From G965203045 sp965203045 (GTDB lineage: Bacteria > Pseudomonadota > Gammaproteobacteria > PS1 > Pseudothioglobaceae): a stretch of 64,000 bases of DNA. This document shows, piece after piece, positions 18,540 to 26,511 of this stretch. The translations under genes and the position numbers were made by a program. The notes under the pieces were generated by a model. It worked only from the letters and a program-made list of their open reading frames with translations. It made no database searches and was not told the DNA's origin. Within the stretch, counting starts at the first letter, position 1, and every line of letters begins with the position of its first letter. Where the stretch lies: assembly GCA_965203045.1 (NCBI GenBank), contig OZ241850.1, positions 1,116,001 to 1,180,000 on the forward strand, written 5' to 3'.

Positions 18540-19178
18540 ATGAATTATATTGGTGAAATGGTAGAGCTACAAAGACATCTAAATAATAGCACTAACGGTA
18601 GCAATTGGGTAGATGGGACTACCAAAGATGGTCGTATGATTAATTGGAATAGATGTATTTATGTTGAAGCTATTGAGGCGCTTGATAGTTTTAATTGGAA
18701 ACATTGGAAGGATATTAATACTAGCGATGATTGGGATAATTTATTGGTAGAGTTAGTTGATATTTGGCATTTTTTAATGAGTGAAGCATTAACTCTTGGC
18801 CATCCGATAATACTACCAAAACTTAATGTTAATAAGAATAGAGCACAATTAATAATCCAACTAGAAATAATTGCTAAACTTGCCCTAGATAGTAGTCTTG
18901 TGTCTAAAAATCGTTCGGGTAATATTGAAGAGATGCTTAAGTCTTTTTTTAGCGCTATTGCTTGCGCTAACCTGCCAATTGCAGATTTATATTGCCGTTA
19001 TGTAGTTAAAAATCAGCTAAATATTCTTCGTCAAGATTATGGTTATAAATATGGTAATTATCAAAAAATATGGCACGGCAAGGAAGATAATGTCGTTGCT
19101 TTTAAGTTAATGACAGATAATAATTTTACCCCCAGTGAATTGTATCAGGAGTTAAAAAAAGTTTATGTTAATCTCTAA
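18540..19178 (+). CDS. dUTP diphosphatase, dimeric all-alpha type
   Basis: The enzyme hydrolyses dUTP to dUMP and PPi, keeping uracil out of DNA and supplying dTMP synthesis. In 212 residues it shows the motifs of the dimeric dUTPase family (MazG-like, as in Campylobacter and trypanosomatids): LQRHLNNSTNGSNW, RCIYVEAIEALDSFNWKHWK, VELVDIWHF and a late YQKIWHGKEDN. The acidic residues of EAIEALD and ELVDIWH are the predicted Mg ligands. It is unrelated to the trimeric Dut of most gammaproteobacteria. Its 3' end overlaps the convergent yfaE-like gene by 11 nt, next to the ribonucleotide reductase operon, which fits a dNTP role. Confidence 0.9.
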   Translation: MNYIGEMVELQRHLNNSTNGSNWVDGTTKDGRMINWNRCIYVEAIEALDSFNWKHWKDINTSDDWDNLLVELVDIWHFLMSEALTLGHPIILPKLNVNKNRAQLIIQLEIIAKLALDSSLVSKNRSGNIEEMLKSFFSAIACANLPIADLYCRYVVKNQLNILRQDYGYKYGNYQKIWHGKEDNVVAFKLMTDNNFTPSELYQELKKVYVNL

Positions 19179-19428
19179 ATTGGACTATGAGGTCGGTAAT
19201 GGGGATTGCTTGACAAGCAAGGATTTCGCCGCTTGTGAGCGGGACTAGAGATGGTTGCTGATTTACTTCACCGGCAATGAGATTGACAATGCAACTGCCG
19301 CAATGTCCCTGGCGACAATTGTAGTCAACTTGGATTTGTTCGTCTTCTAACTCGCTAAGTAATGAACGTTGCCCATATAAATAAACCGTCTCTTGCTTAT
19401 TATCTTTATCAATAATGACCTTAAACAT
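19168..19428 (-). CDS. yfaE: YfaE-type [2Fe-2S] ferredoxin for class Ia ribonucleotide reductase
   Basis: This 86-residue plant-type ferredoxin has the cluster motif CRQGHCGSC plus a later Cys in ILACQAIP. In E. coli, YfaE helps reduce and maintain the diferric-tyrosyl cofactor of NrdB. Its start overlaps the nrdB stop by one base, so it is the last gene of the nrdA-phhB-nrdB-yfaE operon. Confidence 0.92.
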   Translation of the reverse strand: MFKVIIDKDNKQETVYLYGQRSLLSELEDEQIQVDYNCRQGHCGSCIVNLIAGEVNQQPSLVPLTSGEILACQAIPITDLIVQFRD

Positions 19429-20528
19429 TAGAGTTTAAAATCATCAAAATTATCATCGTCTAAGGTATTATCAATCGCACCTACCATATATGAAGTAATT
19501 TCGGTTTCTTGGGGAGCAACTTGGACTGTATCAGAATCAAGCCAGTGGTTAATCCACGGTAGCGGATTGTTGCGTTTTTTAAATAAAGGCTCCAAGCCAA
19601 GCGCTTTCATTCTTATATTGGTAATGTATTCTAAGTATTGTTTTAATATATTAGAGTTTAGCCCTATCATAGAACCATTAGTAAATAAATAATCCGCCCA
19701 TTGTTTTTCTTGATTACAGGCATCAATAAACATTTGTTTTATTTGTCCTTGGCATCTTTTGGCAATGTGTTCCATTTCTGGGTCATCTTTACCTAAGCGC
19801 ATTAAATTAAGCATATGTTGTGTGCCTGAGAGGTGCAAAGCTTCATCACGGGCAATGAGCTTGATAATTTTGGCATTACCTTCCATAAACTTACGTTCTG
19901 CAAAGGCAAAAGAACAAGCAAAACTTACATAAAAGCGGATGGCTTCTAAGATATTTACTGCCATTAATGTTAGGTATAGCTTGGTTTTTAGTTGAGTTAA
20001 ACCAATGGATTTCTTATCTAGCAGGTAGGCTTGCACAGCTGCAATTAAATCATCGTAGTTAGCTGAGACACTCTCTGCCCTTTGGATAATATGTTCGGTT
20101 TTGGTAATATCGTCAAACACAGCACTCGGTTCATTAACAATACCGCGGATGATATGAGTATAACTACGGGAATGAATGGTTTCAGAAAAACTCCAAGTTT
20201 CAATCCAATTTTCTAATTCTGGTAATGATACAATTGGCAGAAAGGCAATATTAGGTGAGCGACCTTGCACGCTATCTAGCAAAATTTGGTATTGCAGATT
20301 AGATATAAATATGTGCTTTTCATTAGGTAGTAGTTTGGCAAAATCAAGCCTATCTTTGCTAATATCTACCTCTTCGGGTCGCCAAAAATAAGACAATTGG
20401 GTTTCGGTTAATTTTTCAAAGACTTGAAATTTTTGTTTGTCAAACCGCGCTACATTAACCGCGTCTCCAAAAAACATAGGTTGTTTTAAGGTGTTGATAC
20501 TATTTTTGTTAAAAATACTATATGCCAT
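19428..20528 (-). CDS. nrdB: Ribonucleoside-diphosphate reductase class Ia, beta subunit
   Basis: NrdB carries the diiron-tyrosyl radical that drives ribonucleotide reduction in NrdA. In 366 residues it has the E. coli-like segment SETIHSRSYTHIIRGI (with the radical Tyr) and ARDEALHLSGTQHML (Fe ligands). The C-terminal tail DDDNFDDFKL is the expected NrdA-docking type. It lies 2 nt after phhB, which is unusual because nrdA and nrdB are normally adjacent. Confidence 0.96.
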   Translation of the reverse strand: MAYSIFNKNSINTLKQPMFFGDAVNVARFDKQKFQVFEKLTETQLSYFWRPEEVDISKDRLDFAKLLPNEKHIFISNLQYQILLDSVQGRSPNIAFLPIVSLPELENWIETWSFSETIHSRSYTHIIRGIVNEPSAVFDDITKTEHIIQRAESVSANYDDLIAAVQAYLLDKKSIGLTQLKTKLYLTLMAVNILEAIRFYVSFACSFAFAERKFMEGNAKIIKLIARDEALHLSGTQHMLNLMRLGKDDPEMEHIAKRCQGQIKQMFIDACNQEKQWADYLFTNGSMIGLNSNILKQYLEYITNIRMKALGLEPLFKKRNNPLPWINHWLDSDTVQVAPQETEITSYMVGAIDNTLDDDNFDDFKL

Positions 20529-20530
20529 AA

Positions 20531-20782
20531 TTAAAGTAGTGTATTAATCTGTTGTGCTAGATTAATATCGCGCTCTGTTACCACTGAACCTTTATCGTGG
20601 CTGGTTAAGTAAATATCTACGGTTTTGTAGCTATTAGACCACTCTGGGTGATGATTAAGCTTTTCCGCTAGCAAGGCTACTGATGCCATAAAACCGAAGG
20701 CTTGGGTAAAATTTTTAAATACAAAGCAGCGATGTAATTTATTATCAATTAGTTGCCAATCTTTTGGTGGGGCTATATTCAC
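20531..20782 (-). CDS. phhB: 4a-hydroxytetrahydrobiopterin dehydratase (PCD/DcoH family)
   Basis: This 83-residue protein has the diagnostic motif LNHHPEWSNSYKTVDIYLTSH followed by GSVVTERD. The family dehydrates the 4a-carbinolamine formed by pterin-dependent hydroxylases, or acts on molybdopterin-like substrates. It overlaps the nrdA stop by 4 nt (ATGA) and is followed 2 nt later by nrdB, so it is co-transcribed inside the nrd operon. No aromatic amino-acid hydroxylase is present in the window. Confidence 0.92.
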   Translation of the reverse strand: MNIAPPKDWQLIDNKLHRCFVFKNFTQAFGFMASVALLAEKLNHHPEWSNSYKTVDIYLTSHDKGSVVTERDINLAQQINTLL

Positions 20783-23046
20783 AGTTTACACACTCCGTCG
20801 AGACAATTATCATCGTTTTTAGCAACACTATCATCAGACTGGCCATCACGAGTAATATGGTAGTAGAGAGTTTTGATACCATATTTATAGGCTATTAGTA
20901 TATCGGTTAGCAGTAATTTAATTGGTACTTTGCCGTCAAATTTTGCTGGGTCATAATGAGTGTTTGCAGAGATGGACTGGTCAATAAATTTTTGCATAAT
21001 TGCTATTAATTTTAACATAGGTTGGTTATCGGTAATTTGCCATAATAATTCGTATTTGTTATGTAGCTTGGTGTATTCTGGTACCACCTGTTTTAAAATG
21101 CCGTCTTTGCTTTTTTTAACTGACACAAAATCGCGTGGCGGTTCAATGCCATTGGTAGAATTACTGATTTGACTAGAAGTTTCACATGGCATTAGTGCTG
21201 TAAGGGTTGAGTTTCTTAAACCGGTTTTAGCTATATCTTTGCGCAGGCTATCCCAATTGTATTTTAATTTACATTTGGCAAACTCATCAATATCTTTTTT
21301 ATAGGTGTCAATTGGTAGTTTGCCTTGTGAGTATTGAGTATCGCCAAAAGACGGACAAGCACCAAATTCAGATGCTAATTTATTAGAGGCTTTTAAAGCA
21401 TAATATTGCAGGGCTTCAAATGTTTGGTGGGTTAATTGATGACCACAATCATTAGAAAACATAGCGTTATTTTTAGCTAAATAATAAGCAAAATTGGTAA
21501 CACCAATGCCTAGAGTCCTACGATTTTTGCTGGCAATTTCTGCGGCTTTAACTGGGTAATCTTGGTAATCTAGGAGCGCATCTAAACTGCGTACTAAAAT
21601 CTCGGTTAAGCCTTCTAATTCATCTAAATTTGTAATGTTCCCTAAGTTAATAGCGCTTAAAGTGCAAAGAGCAATTTCTCCATCTTTATCTTGAACAGAA
21701 TACAAAGGTTTGGTTGGCAGAGTAATTTCCATACACAAATTGCTTTGACGCACTGGGGCAAGTTTGGCATCAAAGGCGCTATGGGTATTGCAATGGTCAA
21801 CATTTTGTAAATATATTCGTCCAGTATTAGCGCGTTCTTGGATAAAAAGAGCGAATAATTCACGCGCCGAGATTGTTTTTTTGCGGATATTTTTATTTTT
21901 TTCGTAGTGTTTATAAAGCTTGTCAAATTTGTCTTGGTCAACAAAAAACGCTTCATACAGGTCAGTTACTTCATGAGGGCTGAAAAGGGTAATATTTTCA
22001 TTTTTTAAAAAACGTTGATACATCAAGCGATTAAATTGTACGCCGTAATCAAGATGGCGAATGCGATTCTCTTCGGTGCCAGAGTTGTTTTTAAGCACTA
22101 ATAGGCTTTTTATTTCCAAGTGCCATAAAGGATAAAACAAGGTGGCAGCACCGCCGCGTACCCCACCTTGTGAACAGCTTTTAACTGCGGTGTGAAAATG
22201 CTTAAAAAAAGGTATACAACCGGTATGATTAGCTTCGCCACCTCTAATTGGACTACCCAAAGCGCGAATGCGACCGCCGTTGACACCTATACCAGCGCGT
22301 TGAGATACATATTTAACAATCGCCCCAGCAGTGGCATTGATAGAATTAAGATCATCATCAGTTTCAATAAGCACGCAGGAACTAAATTGGCGGGTATTGG
22401 TGCGTACCCCTGCCATAATTGGCGTTGGCAGCGATACTTTAAACAACGAGGTGGCGTCATAAAGTTGCTTGACAAAATTAAGACGTTTGTTTTTATCATA
22501 ATTAGAAAATAGGCACATCGCAATTAGTATATATAAAAATTGCGCACTTTCATGTACCTCACCTGTTACCCTATTCTGCACTAGATATTTGCCTTCTAAT
22601 TGTTTAATTGCCGCATAACTAAAATTCATATCTCGCCAGTGGTCAATATAATTGTCAATAGTATTAATTTCTGTTTCTGTCCAATTAAGTAAAATATTTT
22701 TGTCATATATTCCTAATTTAACCCCTTTTTTTACTTGTTGTAATAGACTAGGAGGCTCAAATTGCTTAAAGGCTTTTTTTCTTAAATGAAACACCGCTAA
22801 ACGCGCTGCTAAATATTGGTAATTAGGAGCATCAGTAGATATTAAATCAGCAGCTGATTTAATAATTGTCTCATGAATATCCTCTGTTTTAATACCGTTG
22901 AAAAATGCAAGTTTAGCGTTGATTTCTACTTGAGAAACAGAAACATTGTCTAGTCTTTCTGCTGCCCATTCAACTACGCGATGGATTTTATCCATATCTA
23001 GCGCTTCTTTTTTGCCGTTACGTTTTATTACTTGAATTTTTGACAT
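20779..23046 (-). CDS. nrdA: Ribonucleoside-diphosphate reductase class Ia, alpha subunit
   Basis: This is the catalytic subunit making dNDPs, 755 residues (E. coli 761). An N-terminal ATP cone (IKRNGKKEALDMDKIHRVVEW) indicates allosteric control by ATP/dATP. The redox cysteines are seen in FSSCVLIE and ALCTLSA, the radical Cys in RQSNLCMEI, and the shuttle pair in the tail DNCLDGVCKL. It is the first gene of the nrdA-phhB-nrdB-yfaE operon. The 198-bp upstream gap holds a tandem direct repeat. Confidence 0.97.
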   Translation of the reverse strand: MSKIQVIKRNGKKEALDMDKIHRVVEWAAERLDNVSVSQVEINAKLAFFNGIKTEDIHETIIKSAADLISTDAPNYQYLAARLAVFHLRKKAFKQFEPPSLLQQVKKGVKLGIYDKNILLNWTETEINTIDNYIDHWRDMNFSYAAIKQLEGKYLVQNRVTGEVHESAQFLYILIAMCLFSNYDKNKRLNFVKQLYDATSLFKVSLPTPIMAGVRTNTRQFSSCVLIETDDDLNSINATAGAIVKYVSQRAGIGVNGGRIRALGSPIRGGEANHTGCIPFFKHFHTAVKSCSQGGVRGGAATLFYPLWHLEIKSLLVLKNNSGTEENRIRHLDYGVQFNRLMYQRFLKNENITLFSPHEVTDLYEAFFVDQDKFDKLYKHYEKNKNIRKKTISARELFALFIQERANTGRIYLQNVDHCNTHSAFDAKLAPVRQSNLCMEITLPTKPLYSVQDKDGEIALCTLSAINLGNITNLDELEGLTEILVRSLDALLDYQDYPVKAAEIASKNRRTLGIGVTNFAYYLAKNNAMFSNDCGHQLTHQTFEALQYYALKASNKLASEFGACPSFGDTQYSQGKLPIDTYKKDIDEFAKCKLKYNWDSLRKDIAKTGLRNSTLTALMPCETSSQISNSTNGIEPPRDFVSVKKSKDGILKQVVPEYTKLHNKYELLWQITDNQPMLKLIAIMQKFIDQSISANTHYDPAKFDGKVPIKLLLTDILIAYKYGIKTLYYHITRDGQSDDSVAKNDDNCLDGVCKL

Positions 23047-23143
23047 TATAAGCTATTGATTTAATATAAATTTAATCACCATAAGCAGTTGACTTATCTG
23101 GTTTGTTAAAACAATGATTTTACATAAAACAAATATTAGAGAC

Positions 23144-23251
23144 TAACAAAATTTCAATATAAAGTTAAGACATTTTTTTACTTAATTTTAACTATAGATT
23201 AACAAAATTTCAATATAAAGTTAAGACATTTTTTTTACTTAATTTTAACTA
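23144..23251. repeat. ~51-bp tandem direct repeat upstream of nrdA
   Basis: Copy 1 (23144-23194) and copy 2 (23200-23251) are identical except for one extra T in a T-run. They begin TAACAAAATTTCAATATAAA and end TTAATTTTAACTA, 56 bp apart. Each copy contains the inverted pair AGTTAA/TTAACT. The second copy runs 7 bp into the 3' end of the upstream hypothetical gene, whose stop is at 23245. Possible roles are operator, A/T-rich upstream element or replication slippage. Confidence 0.9.
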
Positions 23252-23709
23252 ATTGCTGATAAAAATGCCTTTACAATTAACATAGATTTATTCATTATTT
23301 CCTGATTGCCTTTTTTATCTGTAACCATCTGTTTTAGCGTTTTTTGTGTAGGCAATAATTTTGCTTGATAGTGATTATCAAAAGCAAAATTGATAAAATG
23401 AAAACCTTTATCTTTATTACGAGTAGAATGGATAGACAAAAAATCAGTCTCCCAAGCTAGTTCAGCATGATAGGCAAATTTAGCATTATTACTTTTTTTA
23501 AATAAAATAAGAGTATTACCAAAATGTAGAATTAATTGTTTTGCTGGGCATTTTGTGGCAGGTTTAGTGTTAATACTGCCGTTGTGATAAGCGTCTGCTA
23601 TTTTTTTTAATTGGGTGTTGTTAAGATGGATATATTTACTGTCCAGCCATTCACCAACATTAGTATTTGGGTGATTTTGCCTAATAAACTCAATTAATTT
23701 TACAAGCAT
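23245..23709 (-). CDS. Hypothetical protein, unrecognised
   Basis: I do not recognise this 154-residue protein. It is rich in Lys, Asn and His, with no signal peptide and no membrane helix, so it is probably cytoplasmic. It starts LVKLIEFIRQNHPNTNVGEW and has an alternating central part (KQLILHFGNTLILFKK) that may form a beta sheet. Its stop codon lies in the tandem repeat before nrdA, on the same strand. Codon use looks like its neighbours. Confidence 0.6.
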   Translation of the reverse strand: MLVKLIEFIRQNHPNTNVGEWLDSKYIHLNNTQLKKIADAYHNGSINTKPATKCPAKQLILHFGNTLILFKKSNNAKFAYHAELAWETDFLSIHSTRNKDKGFHFINFAFDNHYQAKLLPTQKTLKQMVTDKKGNQEIMNKSMLIVKAFLSAIS

Positions 23710-23744
23710 AATTACATTTTAACAAAAATATTTAGACAAAATCA

Positions 23745-24059
23745 TTACTCATTTAAAATCTTAACCACACTATAGGCAACTTCTTCATAAGGATGGCTTT
23801 TTTTTAATGCAGAAATACTAGCTTTTAGATATTCTTGCTTGCAAAAAATTTCTACTTTGTATTCTGTTAGCTGCTCTAAGTTTCCCACCTTGCCAATGCT
23901 GGGTTTGGCATTTGCAATAGGTCTAAACTGCCCTACGCCTTTTACTTGCCAAGCGCAATTTTGATAGTCGCCTAGGCGACCAGCTCCTGCTAAAAACATT
24001 GCATTTTTAACTTTTTCCAATGCTTTTTGTGGTACGTAAAAACTAATCTGGTATTGCAT
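23745..24059 (-). CDS. YqfO/NIF3 C-terminal-domain-like protein
   Basis: This is a stand-alone small domain of ~104 residues with the motifs GAGRLGDYQNCAWQVKG, GQFRPIANAKPSIGKVG and the end KKSHPYEEVAYSVV. These match the CutA-like insert domain of NIF3/YqfO proteins and small gammaproteobacterial homologues. I chose the Met at 24059 (MQYQISFYVP) because the family begins directly with this strand. An upstream in-frame ATG at 24080 would add seven residues. The function is unknown. Confidence 0.8.
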   Translation of the reverse strand: MQYQISFYVPQKALEKVKNAMFLAGAGRLGDYQNCAWQVKGVGQFRPIANAKPSIGKVGNLEQLTEYKVEIFCKQEYLKASISALKKSHPYEEVAYSVVKILNE

Positions 24060-24137
24060 AGGTAGGTCATATTGTAGCAAAAATAAGTCATAAATAGTTA
24101 ATTATTGTTTTTATTTTTTGGTAAAAATATTGTTATC

Positions 24138-24632
24138 ATGGATAGAGCTTATTTTGCAGCGGGTTGTTTTTGGTGTGTTGAGGCTGTTTTTCAAAGAGTA
24201 ACAGGAGTGCTTGGAGTTAAATCTGGATATTGTAATGGTAGCGCTAAAAATCCGACTTATCAACAGGTTTGCGCTGGCGTCACTGGACATGCTGAGGTTG
24301 TGGAGGTAGTTTTTGATAGCGATGTTGTTAGTTTTTTAGAACTACTTGCGGTTTTTTTCAAAACTCATGACCCCACTACTAAGAATCGCCAAGGAGCAGA
24401 TGTTGGTACTCAGTATCGTAGCGCTATTTTTTATATTGATGATAAGCAAAAACGCCAAGCGTTGGATTATATTGCATCAAGCAATAATGCGGATAAAATT
24501 ACTACCGAAGTTACTAAATTAGATATTTTTTATCCAGCTGAGGATTACCATCAAAATTATTACAATCAAAACCAACAAGCTCCGTATTGTCAGATGGTAA
24601 TAGTTCCAAAATTAGCAAAATATTTTCAATGA
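24138..24632 (+). CDS. msrA: Peptide-methionine (S)-S-oxide reductase
   Basis: MsrA repairs oxidised methionine. The active-site GCFWC follows MDRAYFAA, which marks the start at 24138; the open frame begins 33 nt earlier. Other family blocks are VTGHAEVVEV, FFKTHDPTT, GTQYRSAI and EDYHQNY. A C-terminal Cys (APYCQM) is a likely recycling residue. Length is 164 residues. Its stop overlaps the start of the moeB/thiF-like gene by 4 nt. Confidence 0.95.
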   Translation: MDRAYFAAGCFWCVEAVFQRVTGVLGVKSGYCNGSAKNPTYQQVCAGVTGHAEVVEVVFDSDVVSFLELLAVFFKTHDPTTKNRQGADVGTQYRSAIFYIDDKQKRQALDYIASSNNADKITTEVTKLDIFYPAEDYHQNYYNQNQQAPYCQMVIVPKLAKYFQ

Positions 24633-25378
24633 GCGAGTTAAGCGATGACCAGCTTCTACGTTATGCTCGTCATATTGTGCTCGATAGCATAGGCGTTGTC
24701 GGACAGCAAAAGTTATTACAAAGTTCAGCCCTTATTATTGGTATTGGCGGTCTAGGTAGCAGTAGCGGTTTATATCTTGGTGCAAGTGGAGTAGGGCGCT
24801 TGATTTTGGTAGATTTTGATACGGTGGAATTATCTAATTTAGCGCGGCAAATTGCGCATTATACTTCTGATATTGGTAAATTCAAAACTCAATCGGCGCA
24901 AGCAAAAATAAGTGCTATTAATCCTGATATTGTAATAGAAACTCATAATAAAGTTAATGAAGCGCTATTACTAGAATTGGCGCAATCGGTAGATATTATT
25001 GTTGATGGCACTGATAATTTTACTAGCCGTTTTTCAATCAATAAAGTCGCTATTGATGCAAAAAAACCACTTATTTCAGCATCAGTTATTGGTTTTAGTG
25101 GGCAATTAGCGGTATTTAAAGGCCACAAAAAGAATCGGTCTTGCTATCGCTGTTTGTATGATGAGAGCGGCGTAGATGAGGATAATTGTAATACCAATGG
25201 TGTTTTAAGTCCAGTTGTGGGGATTTTAGGCACTATGCAGGCAGTTGAATCTATTAAAGTTCTATTAAATTTTCCCACCCAGCTGAATGAGCAATTATTA
25301 TTATTTGACGCCTTGACGATGCAAACCAAAATACTAAAATTAACCAAAGATAAATATTGCCCACAATGCAATGATTAG
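24629..25378 (+). CDS. MoeB/ThiF/HesA-family sulfur-carrier adenylyltransferase
   Basis: The protein activates the C-terminal Gly-Gly of a MoaD- or ThiS-type sulfur carrier by adenylation. The Met at 24629 gives 249 residues, the size of E. coli MoeB. It has the nucleotide fold GIGGLGSSSGLYL, the SNLARQ Arg finger, DGTDNFTSRF and two zinc CxxC pairs (CYRC, CPQC). There is no rhodanese domain. MoeB and ThiF cannot be separated safely without the partner. It overlaps msrA by 4 nt. Confidence 0.9.
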   Translation: MSELSDDQLLRYARHIVLDSIGVVGQQKLLQSSALIIGIGGLGSSSGLYLGASGVGRLILVDFDTVELSNLARQIAHYTSDIGKFKTQSAQAKISAINPDIVIETHNKVNEALLLELAQSVDIIVDGTDNFTSRFSINKVAIDAKKPLISASVIGFSGQLAVFKGHKKNRSCYRCLYDESGVDEDNCNTNGVLSPVVGILGTMQAVESIKVLLNFPTQLNEQLLLFDALTMQTKILKLTKDKYCPQCND

Positions 25379-25393
25379 CGTTTACTAATATAT

Positions 25394-25421
25394 TTGACAA
25401 GCAGTTAATTATCAATATAAT
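25394..25421 (+). promoter_or_regulatory. Consensus sigma70 promoter, almost leaderless transcript
   Basis: TTGACA (25394-25399), a 16-nt spacer and TATAAT (25416-25421) are both perfect. The expected start site (~25428) is about one base from the ATG at 25429, so the first gene of the sdh/frd operon should be leaderless or nearly so. Confidence 0.88.
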
Positions 25422-25428
25422 AGCGATT

Positions 25429-25929
25429 ATGGAATTACACAAAATTCACCCTGAAGCCGTTGACCATTCTTTAGAAAAGGCGCGACAATATCGCTCTTTA
25501 TTAGAACCGGAAATGGCAATTAGTATTTGTTTGGATATTTTTGCTGTTGATAAAAATCATCAGCCAGCACTAATAGTCTATATTTTAGCGCTTACCGATA
25601 GTTTGGCTAAAAGTGGTATGAAAAAGCCGGATAAATTTATTCTAGATGCTATTAAACGTCTTGATACGAAATATAATCGTTTTTATTACGAAGGTATTTT
25701 TTATGAACGTAAAGCGCGTGGTCTGATTGCGCATCATACAATGTCTAAGTCGTTTGCTTATCGTTTGTTGTTAGATGCTATGGCTTGCTATGAAAAGGCG
25801 GAAAAACTCTCTGATAGCGCTAATGACGATGCTGTTTTACGTTACAATAGCTGTGCGCGCGTTATTGAAAATGAGCATTTAGAGCCTAGACAAGATATTG
25901 ATGATGAACATTGGCAGAGCGAAGCGTAA
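25429..25929 (+). CDS. TPR-like hypothetical protein leading the sdh/frd operon
   Basis: This 166-residue soluble, helical protein has TPR-like spacing (LLEPEMAISICLDIFAVDK, HQPALIVYILALTDS, AMACYEKAEKLS) and an acidic tail. I do not recognise a named family. Its stop is followed directly by the ATG of the cytochrome b gene. The position suggests a role in making or placing the respiratory complex, for example as an assembly factor. That is inference from context only. Confidence 0.7.
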   Translation: MELHKIHPEAVDHSLEKARQYRSLLEPEMAISICLDIFAVDKNHQPALIVYILALTDSLAKSGMKKPDKFILDAIKRLDTKYNRFYYEGIFYERKARGLIAHHTMSKSFAYRLLLDAMACYEKAEKLSDSANDDAVLRYNSCARVIENEHLEPRQDIDDEHWQSEA

Positions 25930-26511
25930 ATGAAAGCAATTATTTATAAAAAGTTGATGGCAAGTGCTGGTCTTATTTGGATTAGTTATTTAATAATTCA
26001 TATGCTTGCGAATTTACAATTTTTTAAAAGTGCAGACGCGTTTAATGGTTTTTATGCTTGGTTCAATAATAGTGTTTTATATCTGCCGATTACGATTTTA
26101 CTTATACTAGCACTGTTGTTACATGTTGCTTTTGCCAGCTATCGCCAACTAGATAGCAATCAAAAACGTCACATTGGCTATAAAAAACCTTACCCCAAAG
26201 CGGTGCCAAGGCTAGTAGCGTGGGGAGGCGCTTTGTTGTTATTGAGTTTTATCATTTTTCATATGATTCAAATGCTTAGCCAGTCAGAGGACTTGCATCA
26301 AGCATTGATTAACATTTTTGCTAACCCTTTAATGTGGGTGTTATATGCGCTTGGATTATTTGCACTGGGCGCGCATTTGCACCATGGTTTGGCTAATATC
26401 GGACAAACTTTTGGTTTGAGTCATCATCAGCACTATTTATTTGTTTGGGGATTTTTAATATTGTTAATTGGTGGGTTTATAAGTGTTCCTTTAAGTATTA
26501 TTTTAAGATAA
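25930..26511 (+). CDS. Succinate dehydrogenase/fumarate reductase cytochrome b558-type subunit
   Basis: This 193-residue membrane anchor has five predicted helices. The single large subunit and the His pattern (candidates His24, His65, His111 and His149/151/152) fit the diheme b558 family of Bacillus, Bacteroidetes and epsilonproteobacteria, not the E. coli SdhC/SdhD pair. It binds quinone and heme and anchors the A and B subunits. Its TAA overlaps the next ATG by one base. Confidence 0.88.
   Translation: MKAIIYKKLMASAGLIWISYLIIHMLANLQFFKSADAFNGFYAWFNNSVLYLPITILLILALLLHVAFASYRQLDSNQKRHIGYKKPYPKAVPRLVAWGGALLLLSFIIFHMIQMLSQSEDLHQALINIFANPLMWVLYALGLFALGAHLHHGLANIGQTFGLSHHQHYLFVWGFLILLIGGFISVPLSIILR

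Noticed and set aside
23144..23251. NrdR boxes in the nrdA upstream repeat
   Set aside because: No pair matching the NrdR consensus was seen; the repeat is reported without a regulator.
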